Source: Bacteroidales bacterium (GTDB taxonomy: Bacteria; Bacteroidota; Bacteroidia; Bacteroidales; UBA7960). Taken from it: a stretch of DNA of 54,697 bases. The notes under the pieces are model-generated. The model did no database searches. It was not told the origin of the DNA and was given only the letters and a program-made list of their open reading frames with translations. Position numbers and translations under genes: made by a program. The DNA lies in NCBI GenBank assembly GCA_012521995.1, contig JAAYLH010000010.1:1-54697 (forward strand). The letters are read 5' to 3'. Shown here piece by piece: positions 8,983 to 16,365 of this stretch (position 1 is its first letter; each line of letters opens with the position of its first letter).

Positions 8983-9444
8983 CTATGAGCCTGATACTTT
9001 TCCTTCAATTTTTACGGGCTCCAACTTATAGATCTCCACATTATTCACCGCAGGCGCATTAAATGGAAATTCCTTTCCCGTGTATTTACGCATGATGATG
9101 TTGAGGGCGCGCACCTTTTCATCGTAATCCTCAATGAAAGCCACTTTGCCAAAGGCCAGCACACTGCGGTAATCCATTCCATAGCTGCAGGCCACGGTTT
9201 CATGCCTGAAATAGATCTTGTGATCTGTGCTGAAAGCAATGCAGGTTTCGGGATTGTTCTTCAGGATATCCAACTTGTGGCCCGTTTTCCCCGAGTGCAG
9301 GTAAATGATCCCATCCTCATAGCCAAAGTTCATGGGCACCACATAGGGCAGGCCTTCCTGATCCACCATTGCGGTGAAGCAAGTGTCGCACTTCTCGATG
9401 ATGTCTTTGATCTCCCTGGAGTCAGTGGTCATTCTGGTTCTCAT
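8983..9444 (-). CDS. Pyridoxamine 5'-phosphate oxidase family (NimA-like) flavin-binding protein
   Basis: A 153-residue split-barrel FMN-binding protein of the PNPOx-like superfamily, closest in style to NimA / MSMEG-type proteins. Typical stretches are CDTCFTAMVDQEGLPYVVPM (first strands), NFGYEDGIIYLHSGKTGHKLD and the later YRSVLAFGKVAFIED. Such proteins are flavin reductases or heme/F420-related proteins and some reduce nitroimidazoles; the role here is not fixed by sequence. ATG at 9444 is used; a second Met follows four residues later. A TAnnTTTG box (TATTTTTG) sits at 9468-9461, giving a short leader that overlaps the T-tract of the preceding gene's terminator. Confidence 0.88.
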   Translation of the reverse strand: MRTRMTTDSREIKDIIEKCDTCFTAMVDQEGLPYVVPMNFGYEDGIIYLHSGKTGHKLDILKNNPETCIAFSTDHKIYFRHETVACSYGMDYRSVLAFGKVAFIEDYDEKVRALNIIMRKYTGKEFPFNAPAVNNVEIYKLEPVKIEGKVSGS

Positions 9445-9460
9445 ACCGATTTTTTTTTAA

Positions 9461-9468
9461 CAAAAATA
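9461..9468 (-). promoter_or_regulatory. -7 promoter box for the PPOX-like gene
   Basis: TATTTTTG on the minus strand matches TAnnTTTG, 17 bases before the ATG at 9444. It lies inside the A/T tract of the subtilase terminator, so the end of one transcript and the start of the next almost coincide. The A-richness of the tract lowers certainty. Confidence 0.35.
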
Positions 9469-9511
9469 AAAAAAAAGAAGCCGCAAAAGCTTTTGCTGAT
9501 ACGGCTTCTTT
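9465..9511 (-). terminator. Rho-independent terminator after the subtilase gene
   Basis: A perfect 9-bp stem, AAGAAGCCG (9475-9483) with CGGCTTCTT (9502-9510), encloses the loop palindrome CAAAAGCTTTTG. On the minus strand it is followed by a run of T. It begins about 18 bases after the subtilase stop. Confidence 0.85.
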
Positions 9512-9528
9512 ACAATTTTATCCGTTGA

Positions 9529-12500
9529 TTAATAAATGCTCAGGGGTTTGACCAATCGGCCCTTTTGGGTTTCCACCATCAGGAAGTACAGGCCTGCATT
9601 GAGTCCGTTGATATCCAGCTCATGGTTAAGGCTTCCCGATTTCTGAACATTTTCGGAGCGCACCACTTGCCCGCGCTGATCAACAATGCGAATGATAGCT
9701 GGAGTGGATCCTCCATTAAAGAAGGAAACATGGACCCTGCTGTTTGCTGGATTGGGGAATATTACCAACTGTTCTTCGGGACTTTCAGGCAATTCTGCAT
9801 TAAGGCAGGAGTCAAAGGTGACGATTACAGAATCAAGTGCAATACAGCCAAATTCATTGGTGACTTCCACCCAGATCGTGGCTTCCTCCCCGAACTCTTC
9901 GTGAGTGATCCAAAGGTAGGGTTTTGTCTCTCCGTTTGACCAAAGATAGCTGCTGTATCCTGTACCGGCATTGAGTAGTGTCACGTGATCGACACAAAGG
10001 GTGAAGTCGTCTCCCAGATCCACTTCAGGGGCAGGGATGAGGGTCAGCAGCATGGAGTGTTGGGCTTTCACATCATTATCTCTGAAAGCTTTAAGCGTAA
10101 GGGTAACCTGTCCAATGATGATGTCCTGGGGTCCCGGCGTGTAGGTTGTCTCAACCTGGCTGGAGTCGCCAAAAGAACCATCCCCACTGGTGGTCCAGGA
10201 TACCTCTTCATACTGGCTGGCAAATCCTTCCAGAATAAAGGGCTCTGAACCGCATTGCTGGTTGTCGAAGCCTGCAAAGGCCACTGTATGAATGGTGGCA
10301 GGCATTTCAATGTTATCGATCCAGGCGGCATCCGCTCCACTCGAAACAGAATAATCCTTAGTATAAATCCAGCTGAAGGTATGGTTGCCTTCTGAAACGG
10401 CATACGAGAACTTTTCCCATTCCTTGATGCCCGACCAGCGTTCGATGCGCACCCCGTCCACGTGAAACTCGAGCCAGTCGTAATTATTCTCGGAAGACAC
10501 CTTGCGATAGAAGGAGATGGTGTCGTTGGCCACCACGTCGAGGGTGATTGATAATCCCGAAGTGGAGCTGTGGCTGATGCTGCCGCTCCTGGCCGCATAA
10601 CCGCCTTCAAAGACTTCATCTGAAACGATCTGCCATCCTGCACTTCCTGTCTCTTCCCATTCAAACTGCTCAAAATCGGCAGTCTCCCAGTCTTCCACAA
10701 TCAAGCCCACCTTCAGAAAATAATCCTTGTTAATGTAGTAAGGCCCTGAAACCAGGTCAAGGTTGATGGTGGAGGTGGTCCCCGGAGGAATGGAACCGTG
10801 AGCGGTGACTTCAAAATTGGCCAGGAAGGTGCCATCCTGTGCAATTGGGCCTGCCGTGATTTCCTGATTGTCGATTACCACCAGTGGATCATTGGCAATA
10901 AGGCTAAGGTTTAAGCTTTCAGAAATAACCTGTCCCGAGTTTTCTATCCTGAACTGCAGGGTGGCTGATTCCCCCGGATCCAGTCGCCCGTTGCCGTTGC
11001 CGCCCTGGTTGTCAATGATCTTGAGTTGGGTAACAGCCAGTTTTGGGGCATAGCCCGTTTCGGTGAAACGGCTCCTCCAAATGGTCTCCTCTCCCTCAAC
11101 AAAAGCTTCGATGATAAAGGAAAGCTCGTGCTTTCCGGGCATATCCTCTGAGGTTTGGAAGCTGAAAACATTGGAAATGGTTTTTACTTCCCCTGCAAGA
11201 AAATCACCGAAAACAGCCATGCTGTCCACAAGTTCAGCATACTCAGAACTGAGGAGCAGGCGGGCTTCCACGCCCTGAATATCCTCATCAGTGGGGTTTT
11301 CCATGATCAGGTTCAGGGTGATGAGCTCACCCGGGTTCACCAGGCTGTTGTTGTTGCCCTCGGTTTCCTCAATCTCATGCGAAACGTAGCGAATGCCCAT
11401 ATAGGGTGTCTCTTCCACTGCAGCCAGGGCGTTGATCCTGCCGCTGCCAAAAGTGTTGCTTTTTCCCAGTGACATGGGCACTGCGGTGGTCTCGAGTATC
11501 TCGCTGATCAACTCAGGAGTGATTCCGGGGTTCTTTGAGATCATCAGGGCCATCAAGCCTGCAACCGCAGGGGTGGCCATTGAGGTACCGCTTTTGTTGG
11601 TATAGCCTGTATTGTTGTTATAAGTCAGTGAAGTGATGCTTGAACCTGGGGCTACAATATCGGGGCGGATCAGTCCTATACCGGGGTTGTAGGGGTAATC
11701 GTTAAAGGGGGCGATGGCTTGCCATGTCACAGGTCCGCGACTGGAGAAACTCGAGATGGCATCGGTGTTGGTGGTGGAGCCAACCGAAACAACGGCTGAA
11801 TTACCCCCCGGGGCTGTTTGGTTGGGGTGGGTCCATGGGGGCGGGATGTCCCCGGGTGTCCTCACCTGGCTGGGAGGACTATCTGAATAAGAGTCGCCTT
11901 CATTGCCGGCAGCTACCGAAGCAACAACGCCTGCCGCCAGGGCATTGTTCATGGTGGTGCGCCACATACTTCTGTCGGGGTTCCAGGCGTGTTTCCAGCC
12001 CAGCGAAAGGCTCATGATCCTTGCGCCATGCTCCACAGAGAATTGTATAGCTGCCCATACTCCGGCTTCTGTCCCGCTGCCGCCCGAGTCGAGTACCTTC
12101 AGCGCCATGATGGTGGCCGAAGGGGCTACCCCTGTTTGCGTGCCTGCCGTTCCATTTCCTGCAACAGTACCGGCGCAGTGGGTGCCATGGCCGTTGTCAT
12201 CCATGGGGTTATTGCTGTTGTTAAGGAAGTTGTATCCGTGAAAGGGAAATGCCAGGCTGGTCCACATATTGGCGGCAATGTCCTGGTGGTTGTAATTCAC
12301 TCCGCTGTCGATCACCGCAACGATCACATCCTCGCCTGTATAACCCTCTTCCCACACCTGGGGGGCATTGATAAGGCTCAGGCTCCATACGATGGCTTTG
12401 CCATTGCGCAATTGGTCGGGTTTGGCCTCCGGAACTGGCTCGTCCAGGATAGTGGTGTCGAGCACCTGCTGCATCCTGTTATAATCCAAGCGGGCCAGGT

Positions 12501-12894
12501 CTTTACGGGTCGAAAGCAAGCCCACTACCTCGGGCAATACCTGGCAGGTGACCAGGTTGCCGATCCAGAGAGCCTGGATTTCCTTTACCTTAGCTTGGGA
12601 TTCAAGGTCCCTGAGCAGGGCCAGCAGCCCCGCTTGCTCACGCTGGCTATATTCCTTTAGGGTATTCACTACATATTCTCTTCGCTCCGAAGCTTGCCTG
12701 ATGCGACGACTGTCCTTAAGCAGCTTCGTCTCATCATACTGGGCGCTGAGCCTGATGTTGATCGAAATAAACTCATCAGCCGATTTTTCGCTTACGGCTC
12801 CCTGAAGGGAAGGGGTAATCTCAGGCTGGGCCAGCAGGGGCTGAACCCATGCCAAACTGAATAGCAAAACAAAAGCAAAGTAGAATTTTTTCAT
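9529..12894 (-). CDS. Secreted subtilisin-like (S8) protease with T9SS C-terminal sorting domain
   Basis: A 1121-residue exported protease. Residues 1-22 are a signal peptide ending AQP. A prodomain-like region precedes the S8 catalytic domain (about 185-495), with D196 in VIDSGVNY, H236 in NGHGTHCAGT and S438 in SGTSMATPAVAG; the triad is complete. After it come beta-sandwich segments (about 510-950), including CARDB-like stretches (NGNGRLDPGE) and a jelly-roll-like region, then a Por-secretion C-terminal sorting domain from about residue 1040 (IFPNPANSRVHV ... LNAGLYFLMVE). That tail directs export through the type IX secretion system and anchoring at the cell surface. A -7 box lies at 12993-12986 and a strong terminator follows the gene. 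Substrate unknown; degradation of external protein is a fair inference. Confidence 0.95.
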   Translation of the reverse strand: MKKFYFAFVLLFSLAWVQPLLAQPEITPSLQGAVSEKSADEFISINIRLSAQYDETKLLKDSRRIRQASERREYVVNTLKEYSQREQAGLLALLRDLESQAKVKEIQALWIGNLVTCQVLPEVVGLLSTRKDLARLDYNRMQQVLDTTILDEPVPEAKPDQLRNGKAIVWSLSLINAPQVWEEGYTGEDVIVAVIDSGVNYNHQDIAANMWTSLAFPFHGYNFLNNSNNPMDDNGHGTHCAGTVAGNGTAGTQTGVAPSATIMALKVLDSGGSGTEAGVWAAIQFSVEHGARIMSLSLGWKHAWNPDRSMWRTTMNNALAAGVVASVAAGNEGDSYSDSPPSQVRTPGDIPPPWTHPNQTAPGGNSAVVSVGSTTNTDAISSFSSRGPVTWQAIAPFNDYPYNPGIGLIRPDIVAPGSSITSLTYNNNTGYTNKSGTSMATPAVAGLMALMISKNPGITPELISEILETTAVPMSLGKSNTFGSGRINALAAVEETPYMGIRYVSHEIEETEGNNNSLVNPGELITLNLIMENPTDEDIQGVEARLLLSSEYAELVDSMAVFGDFLAGEVKTISNVFSFQTSEDMPGKHELSFIIEAFVEGEETIWRSRFTETGYAPKLAVTQLKIIDNQGGNGNGRLDPGESATLQFRIENSGQVISESLNLSLIANDPLVVIDNQEITAGPIAQDGTFLANFEVTAHGSIPPGTTSTINLDLVSGPYYINKDYFLKVGLIVEDWETADFEQFEWEETGSAGWQIVSDEVFEGGYAARSGSISHSSTSGLSITLDVVANDTISFYRKVSSENNYDWLEFHVDGVRIERWSGIKEWEKFSYAVSEGNHTFSWIYTKDYSVSSGADAAWIDNIEMPATIHTVAFAGFDNQQCGSEPFILEGFASQYEEVSWTTSGDGSFGDSSQVETTYTPGPQDIIIGQVTLTLKAFRDNDVKAQHSMLLTLIPAPEVDLGDDFTLCVDHVTLLNAGTGYSSYLWSNGETKPYLWITHEEFGEEATIWVEVTNEFGCIALDSVIVTFDSCLNAELPESPEEQLVIFPNPANSRVHVSFFNGGSTPAIIRIVDQRGQVVRSENVQKSGSLNHELDINGLNAGLYFLMVETQKGRLVKPLSIY

Positions 12895-12985
12895 TCGGAA
12901 TTAATTATGGGGTGTTTGTAACTGGAATTGCAGAAGACAAAAGGATCGTTTTCCGATAAGTGGGGCTTTATAATCATGGATATTA

Positions 12986-12993
12986 CAAAAGTA
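12986..12993 (-). promoter_or_regulatory. -7 promoter box for the subtilase gene
   Basis: TACTTTTG on the minus strand matches TAnnTTTG. The predicted leader is about 85 bases. No clear TTTG -33 element was seen. Confidence 0.45.
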
Positions 12994-13062
12994 TCATTTT
13001 TGTTTTAATTGGTTCAGTTTTTGCACTGAAAAACTACGGGTGGTTGTTTTATTTAAATAAAA

Positions 13063-13105
13063 AACTAAGGAATTAGTTGTATAACTAATAATTTAGTTAC
13101 CTTTG
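13063..13105 (+). promoter_or_regulatory. Phased four-half-site operator overlapping the blaI promoter
   Basis: Four half-sites alternate in orientation with an exact 10-base period: AACTAA 13063-13068, TTAGTT 13073-13078, AACTAA 13083-13088, TTAGTT 13093-13098. They form nested dyads, the longest being ATTAGTT-N4-AACTAAT at 13072-13089. The last half-site touches the -7 box TACCTTTG at 13098-13105. BlaI/MecI repressors bind dyads as dimers, often in pairs, so this is a likely autoregulatory operator. Confidence 0.75.
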
Positions 13106-13131
13106 GTCTGGTATTTGGAGCTTAATAGCAA

Positions 13132-13512
13132 ATGAATATGAAAGAACTTACGAAAGCTGAAGAGCAGGTCATGCAGATCCTTTGGGAGATCAAAACGGGT
13201 TTTGTAAAGGACATCCGCGACAAGTTTCGCGAACCCCGTCCTGCCATCACCACGGTTTCCACAATCGTGCGCATACTCGAGCAAAAAGGCTTTGTAAAGC
13301 ACAAGGCCTTTGGGAAATCTCATGAATACTATCCTGCCGTGGAAAAGAAAACCTATACCCGCGTCATGATGAAGGGGATCCTGATGAAGTACTTCAGTAA
13401 TTCTTTAAGACAAATGGTCTCCTTCTTCTCTCAGGAGAAGGGACTTACAGTCTCTGAATTGGAAGAACTCAAGCGGATCATCGATGAAGAAATCAGGAAA
13501 CAGGAAGAATAA
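13132..13512 (+). CDS. BlaI/MecI-family transcriptional repressor
   Basis: A 126-residue winged-helix repressor. The DNA-binding domain (residues 1 to about 75) shows the family pattern KAEEQVMQILWEI, then RPAITTVSTIVRILEQKGFVKH and the wing FGKSHEYYPAV. The C-terminal helices serve dimerisation. In Staphylococcus and relatives such repressors are cleaved after a membrane M56 protease senses a signal; here an M56 sensor is encoded two genes downstream, separated by a TPR gene. A phased operator and a good -7 box lie directly upstream, which points to autoregulation of this cluster. No beta-lactamase is adjacent, so the signal need not be an antibiotic. Confidence 0.94.
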   Translation: MNMKELTKAEEQVMQILWEIKTGFVKDIRDKFREPRPAITTVSTIVRILEQKGFVKHKAFGKSHEYYPAVEKKTYTRVMMKGILMKYFSNSLRQMVSFFSQEKGLTVSELEELKRIIDEEIRKQEE

Positions 13513-13559
13513 GAAGCGAGAGGTGAGGAGTGAGAGATGAGAAATAGGCAGTTGCAGAA

Positions 13560-13587
13560 ACTGTCAAATAAAAATGAAACTGACAGT
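13560..13587 (+). other. Hairpin between blaI and the TPR gene
   Basis: ACTGTCA (13560-13566) and TGACAGT (13581-13587) form a perfect 7-bp stem with a 14-base loop, 16 bases before the next ATG. No T-run follows, so it is not a standard terminator; an mRNA processing or stability element in the operon is possible. It is preceded by a purine-rich stretch of GAG(A/G)TGAG-like words at 13514-13545. Confidence 0.5.
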
Positions 13588-13602
13588 AAAAAACTTAACA
13601 AA

Positions 13603-14766
13603 ATGAGGGCATTGCTTAATTTCGGGTTGGTCTTCATAATTTCCTTCCAGGTGATTGGGCAGGATCGCATGGACTTACGGGCTCAGATCAGGGCATTGCA
13701 TGACCTGGAGGACCATCGTTCAATCATTCTTTTGCTTGATTCTGTTTTCGGAAGGACTCAACCCTCGGAAGAATTTACCTTTTATAAAGGCAGGGCTCTT
13801 TTTAATACAGGCCAGATTACAGAGGCCCGCGGGTTGCTTATTCCCCTTGAAACCGACAGTATTCTGGGCCCCGGGGCCACACAGCTCCTGGCTGTCATTG
13901 CCCAGCAACAAAGGAACAATACGGAAGCCCTTGGCTATTTGCTTAAATTAAGTCAATATTACCCTGATAACCCCCTATATCTTCAGCGGGTGGCACGGAT
14001 CTTTTATTCGGAAGGGAATTTTCCTGCAGCCATGAATTATATGCTTTCTGCTTATCGGTGCGACACCTTAAACCAAACTTCCATAGCCGAACTGGCTGAA
14101 ATATGGATGAAACTTGAGATGCCCGGGAATGCCTATCGCTTGTTAAGCGATGGGATTAAAATTTTCCCGGAGAGCTTACTTTTCAGAAAACAAATGGTTC
14201 CCGTTTGTTACCGGCGAAATAAGATGGTTGAAGTGATTGATCATGGTTCTTTCTTAACTGCGAGGGGCGATACCACTCCAACCGTGGTGAGGTTAAAGGC
14301 CTTTGCCTATTTCGATCTTGGTGAAATGGATAAATCGGAATTCTGGCTGGATTATCTTTTAAACAAAGACCTGACCAGCGAGGATGTTTGGTTTTATAAG
14401 GGGAAGGTGACCGATGCCAGGGGGAATAAAAATGAGGCCCTGGGGTATTATGAAAAGGCGGTGCACATGACCCTTTCGCCCAACTTTAACCCCTTCCTTC
14501 TACAATTGGCTATTACACTTGGGGAGAACCAGCAATACCAGGAATCCATCAGATGGCTGCAAACCGGACGGCTCTTTAAGGATAGCCCTGAACTGATATA
14601 CCAGCTTGCCAGAAACTTCGACCTGTTTTACCAGGATAAGCAGCCAGCTCTGCAACATTACCAAATGTTCATAGAATTGGCAGGTGAGAACTCTGAAGAC
14701 CAGCGTGCCTATGCCATTCAGCGGGTCAGGGAGCTACGTGAATTGTTGCATCTTTTGGGACAATAA
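13603..14766 (+). CDS. Exported TPR-repeat protein in the blaI-M56 cluster
   Basis: A protein of 387 residues from the ATG at 13603. That start gives a normal signal peptide (MRALLNF, hydrophobic core, cleavage near VIGQ); the longer reading frame from 13537 would prepend a polar, Lys/Asn-rich stretch. The rest is a helical solenoid with tetratricopeptide-like units, for example around GNFPAAMNYMLSAYRCD, LGEMDKSEFWLDYLL, KNEALGYYEKAVHM and QQYQESIRWLQTGR. It probably acts as a periplasmic scaffold. It sits between the BlaI-like repressor and the M56 sensor, 13 bases before the latter, so it may be a partner in signal sensing. This role is inferred from position only. Confidence 0.85.
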   Translation: MRALLNFGLVFIISFQVIGQDRMDLRAQIRALHDLEDHRSIILLLDSVFGRTQPSEEFTFYKGRALFNTGQITEARGLLIPLETDSILGPGATQLLAVIAQQQRNNTEALGYLLKLSQYYPDNPLYLQRVARIFYSEGNFPAAMNYMLSAYRCDTLNQTSIAELAEIWMKLEMPGNAYRLLSDGIKIFPESLLFRKQMVPVCYRRNKMVEVIDHGSFLTARGDTTPTVVRLKAFAYFDLGEMDKSEFWLDYLLNKDLTSEDVWFYKGKVTDARGNKNEALGYYEKAVHMTLSPNFNPFLLQLAITLGENQQYQESIRWLQTGRLFKDSPELIYQLARNFDLFYQDKQPALQHYQMFIELAGENSEDQRAYAIQRVRELRELLHLLGQ

Positions 14767-14779
14767 AAAAACTTTGATC

Positions 14780-16348
14780 ATGGAAACCTTTTTCAAATTT
14801 CTGTTCTGGACCTCTGCCTATTTCTTCCTTCTGGGCCTTACCTATCAATTCCTGGTAAAGCCGCAGGATAATCCAGCCTTCTCAAGGGCTTTTATCCTGG
14901 GAGGGCTGATGCTCTCCTTGATTTCAGGTCTGGGTTTCCTGCTTAGGACCTCCCTGATCACGGTCTTACCTTCGCCCGGAGCCCTTACCTTGCCTGAAGT
15001 TATTGTATATGCCTTTGATGGACTTGAAAAATCAAGCGGGGAGTTACTTCTGCGCCTATTCTCGGTTAAGGGCCTGGTGATTTTGACCTTAGTAGTGAGT
15101 GCCCTGATTGCCCTACGCTTTATGGGTAGTCTTTTTTATCTGCTGGGTATGGGAAAAATTCAGAAGAGAATAAGGATTGACGGCCTGTGGGTAATCCCGA
15201 TCCGGGGAGAGCGCTCTCCCTTCAGTTTCTTTCGTATGGTTTTCATTCCTGAGCGACTGATCGGTGAGCCTTCCCTTGAACAAGTGTTGCTCCATGAACA
15301 AGCCCACATTCAAAAGCTGCATTCCTTGGATCTGATCTTTACCGAATTTCTGACAATCATATTCTGGTTTCATCCTGCCATCTGGTACCTGAGGCGGGAA
15401 CTTAAACTCCAGCACGAATACGAAGCCGACCGCTACGTCCTCAGGTTTTCCGACAGGCTGGAATATCAGCAATTGTTGCTTAATTTTTCCTTTAATAACG
15501 ATGGCTTGCCCATCACCAACCCATTTAATTTTTCACCCTTAAAAAAACGAATTAAGATGATGAACAAGACAAGTATGGAATCCCGCAACAAGGCCGCGCT
15601 AAGTCTTTTTGCCTCGCTGGTTATGTTTGCCGGGATGTTCCTTCTGCAATCAATGGATTTGCAGGCCAATCAGTTGAGCCTCAACACCTCCGCCCTTTTA
15701 GAGGTATCGGTTCAGTCCCTGGATTTTCTCAGTGCCCCCCCACCTGGACGTGCTGCTGAAACCCAGGTCCCTCCCCGGGAGGCCAAACCGGACAATGAGG
15801 AGTTCTTTGTCGTTGTGGAAAACGCGCCAAAATTCCCCGGGGGAATGGAAGCCCTGGGTCAATTTATGTCACAAAATGTCAAGTATCCCCCCGAAGCACG
15901 TCGGGCTGGGGTTCAGGGGACTGTTTTTGTTTCCTTCATCGTTGAAAAAGACGGGAAAGTTTCCACAGTCAAGGTTATTCGCGGAGTCTCTGAGGCCCTC
16001 GACATGGAAGCCGTCAGGGTGGTCAGTGCCATGCCCGACTGGGAACCCGGCACTCAGCGAGGAGAAAATGTACGGGTCCAGTTTAACCTGCCTGTCCGCT
16101 TTGCCCTGGATGTGGATAAGGAATCGGGTTCAGCCTCTGTTGAGGAAAGCATCAATGTTAGGATTTCTGACCAGCCTGTCTTCTTTATTGATGGGGTCAA
16201 AGTAGATACCGGCAACAAGAGCCTCGATGAGGTCATTACCCCTGATGAGATCGAAAGCATTACGGTTTATAAGGATGGGAAGGGCCGCGAGTTGTTTGGC
16301 TATGATAATGTGATTGCCATTACCCGCAAAAAGACCCGTGAAGAATAA
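14780..16348 (+). CDS. BlaR1-like M56 metalloprotease sensor with TonB C-terminal and receptor-plug-like tail
   Basis: A 522-residue membrane protein, start set at ATG 14780 (13 bases after the TPR gene stop) because it begins with the expected first membrane helix. Four membrane helices flank an M56 zinc protease domain with H172-E173-Q-A-H176 and a downstream QHEYEAD segment. After a further hydrophobic helix near 275-300 and a Pro-rich linker comes a TonB C-terminal domain (about 350-440: PKFPGGMEALGQFM ... YPPEARRAGVQG). A tail (about 464-515) resembles the plug motif of TonB-dependent receptors (FIDGV ... ITPDEIESITVYKDGKG ... VIAITRKK). In the BlaR1 paradigm the protease inactivates its partner repressor, here the BlaI-like protein upstream. 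The extra modules suggest contact with outer-membrane or envelope proteins. Convergent with the next gene, 17 bases apart. Confidence 0.93.
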   Translation: METFFKFLFWTSAYFFLLGLTYQFLVKPQDNPAFSRAFILGGLMLSLISGLGFLLRTSLITVLPSPGALTLPEVIVYAFDGLEKSSGELLLRLFSVKGLVILTLVVSALIALRFMGSLFYLLGMGKIQKRIRIDGLWVIPIRGERSPFSFFRMVFIPERLIGEPSLEQVLLHEQAHIQKLHSLDLIFTEFLTIIFWFHPAIWYLRRELKLQHEYEADRYVLRFSDRLEYQQLLLNFSFNNDGLPITNPFNFSPLKKRIKMMNKTSMESRNKAALSLFASLVMFAGMFLLQSMDLQANQLSLNTSALLEVSVQSLDFLSAPPPGRAAETQVPPREAKPDNEEFFVVVENAPKFPGGMEALGQFMSQNVKYPPEARRAGVQGTVFVSFIVEKDGKVSTVKVIRGVSEALDMEAVRVVSAMPDWEPGTQRGENVRVQFNLPVRFALDVDKESGSASVEESINVRISDQPVFFIDGVKVDTGNKSLDEVITPDEIESITVYKDGKGRELFGYDNVIAITRKKTREE

Positions 16349-16365
16349 AGCTTTTTGATGGATTT

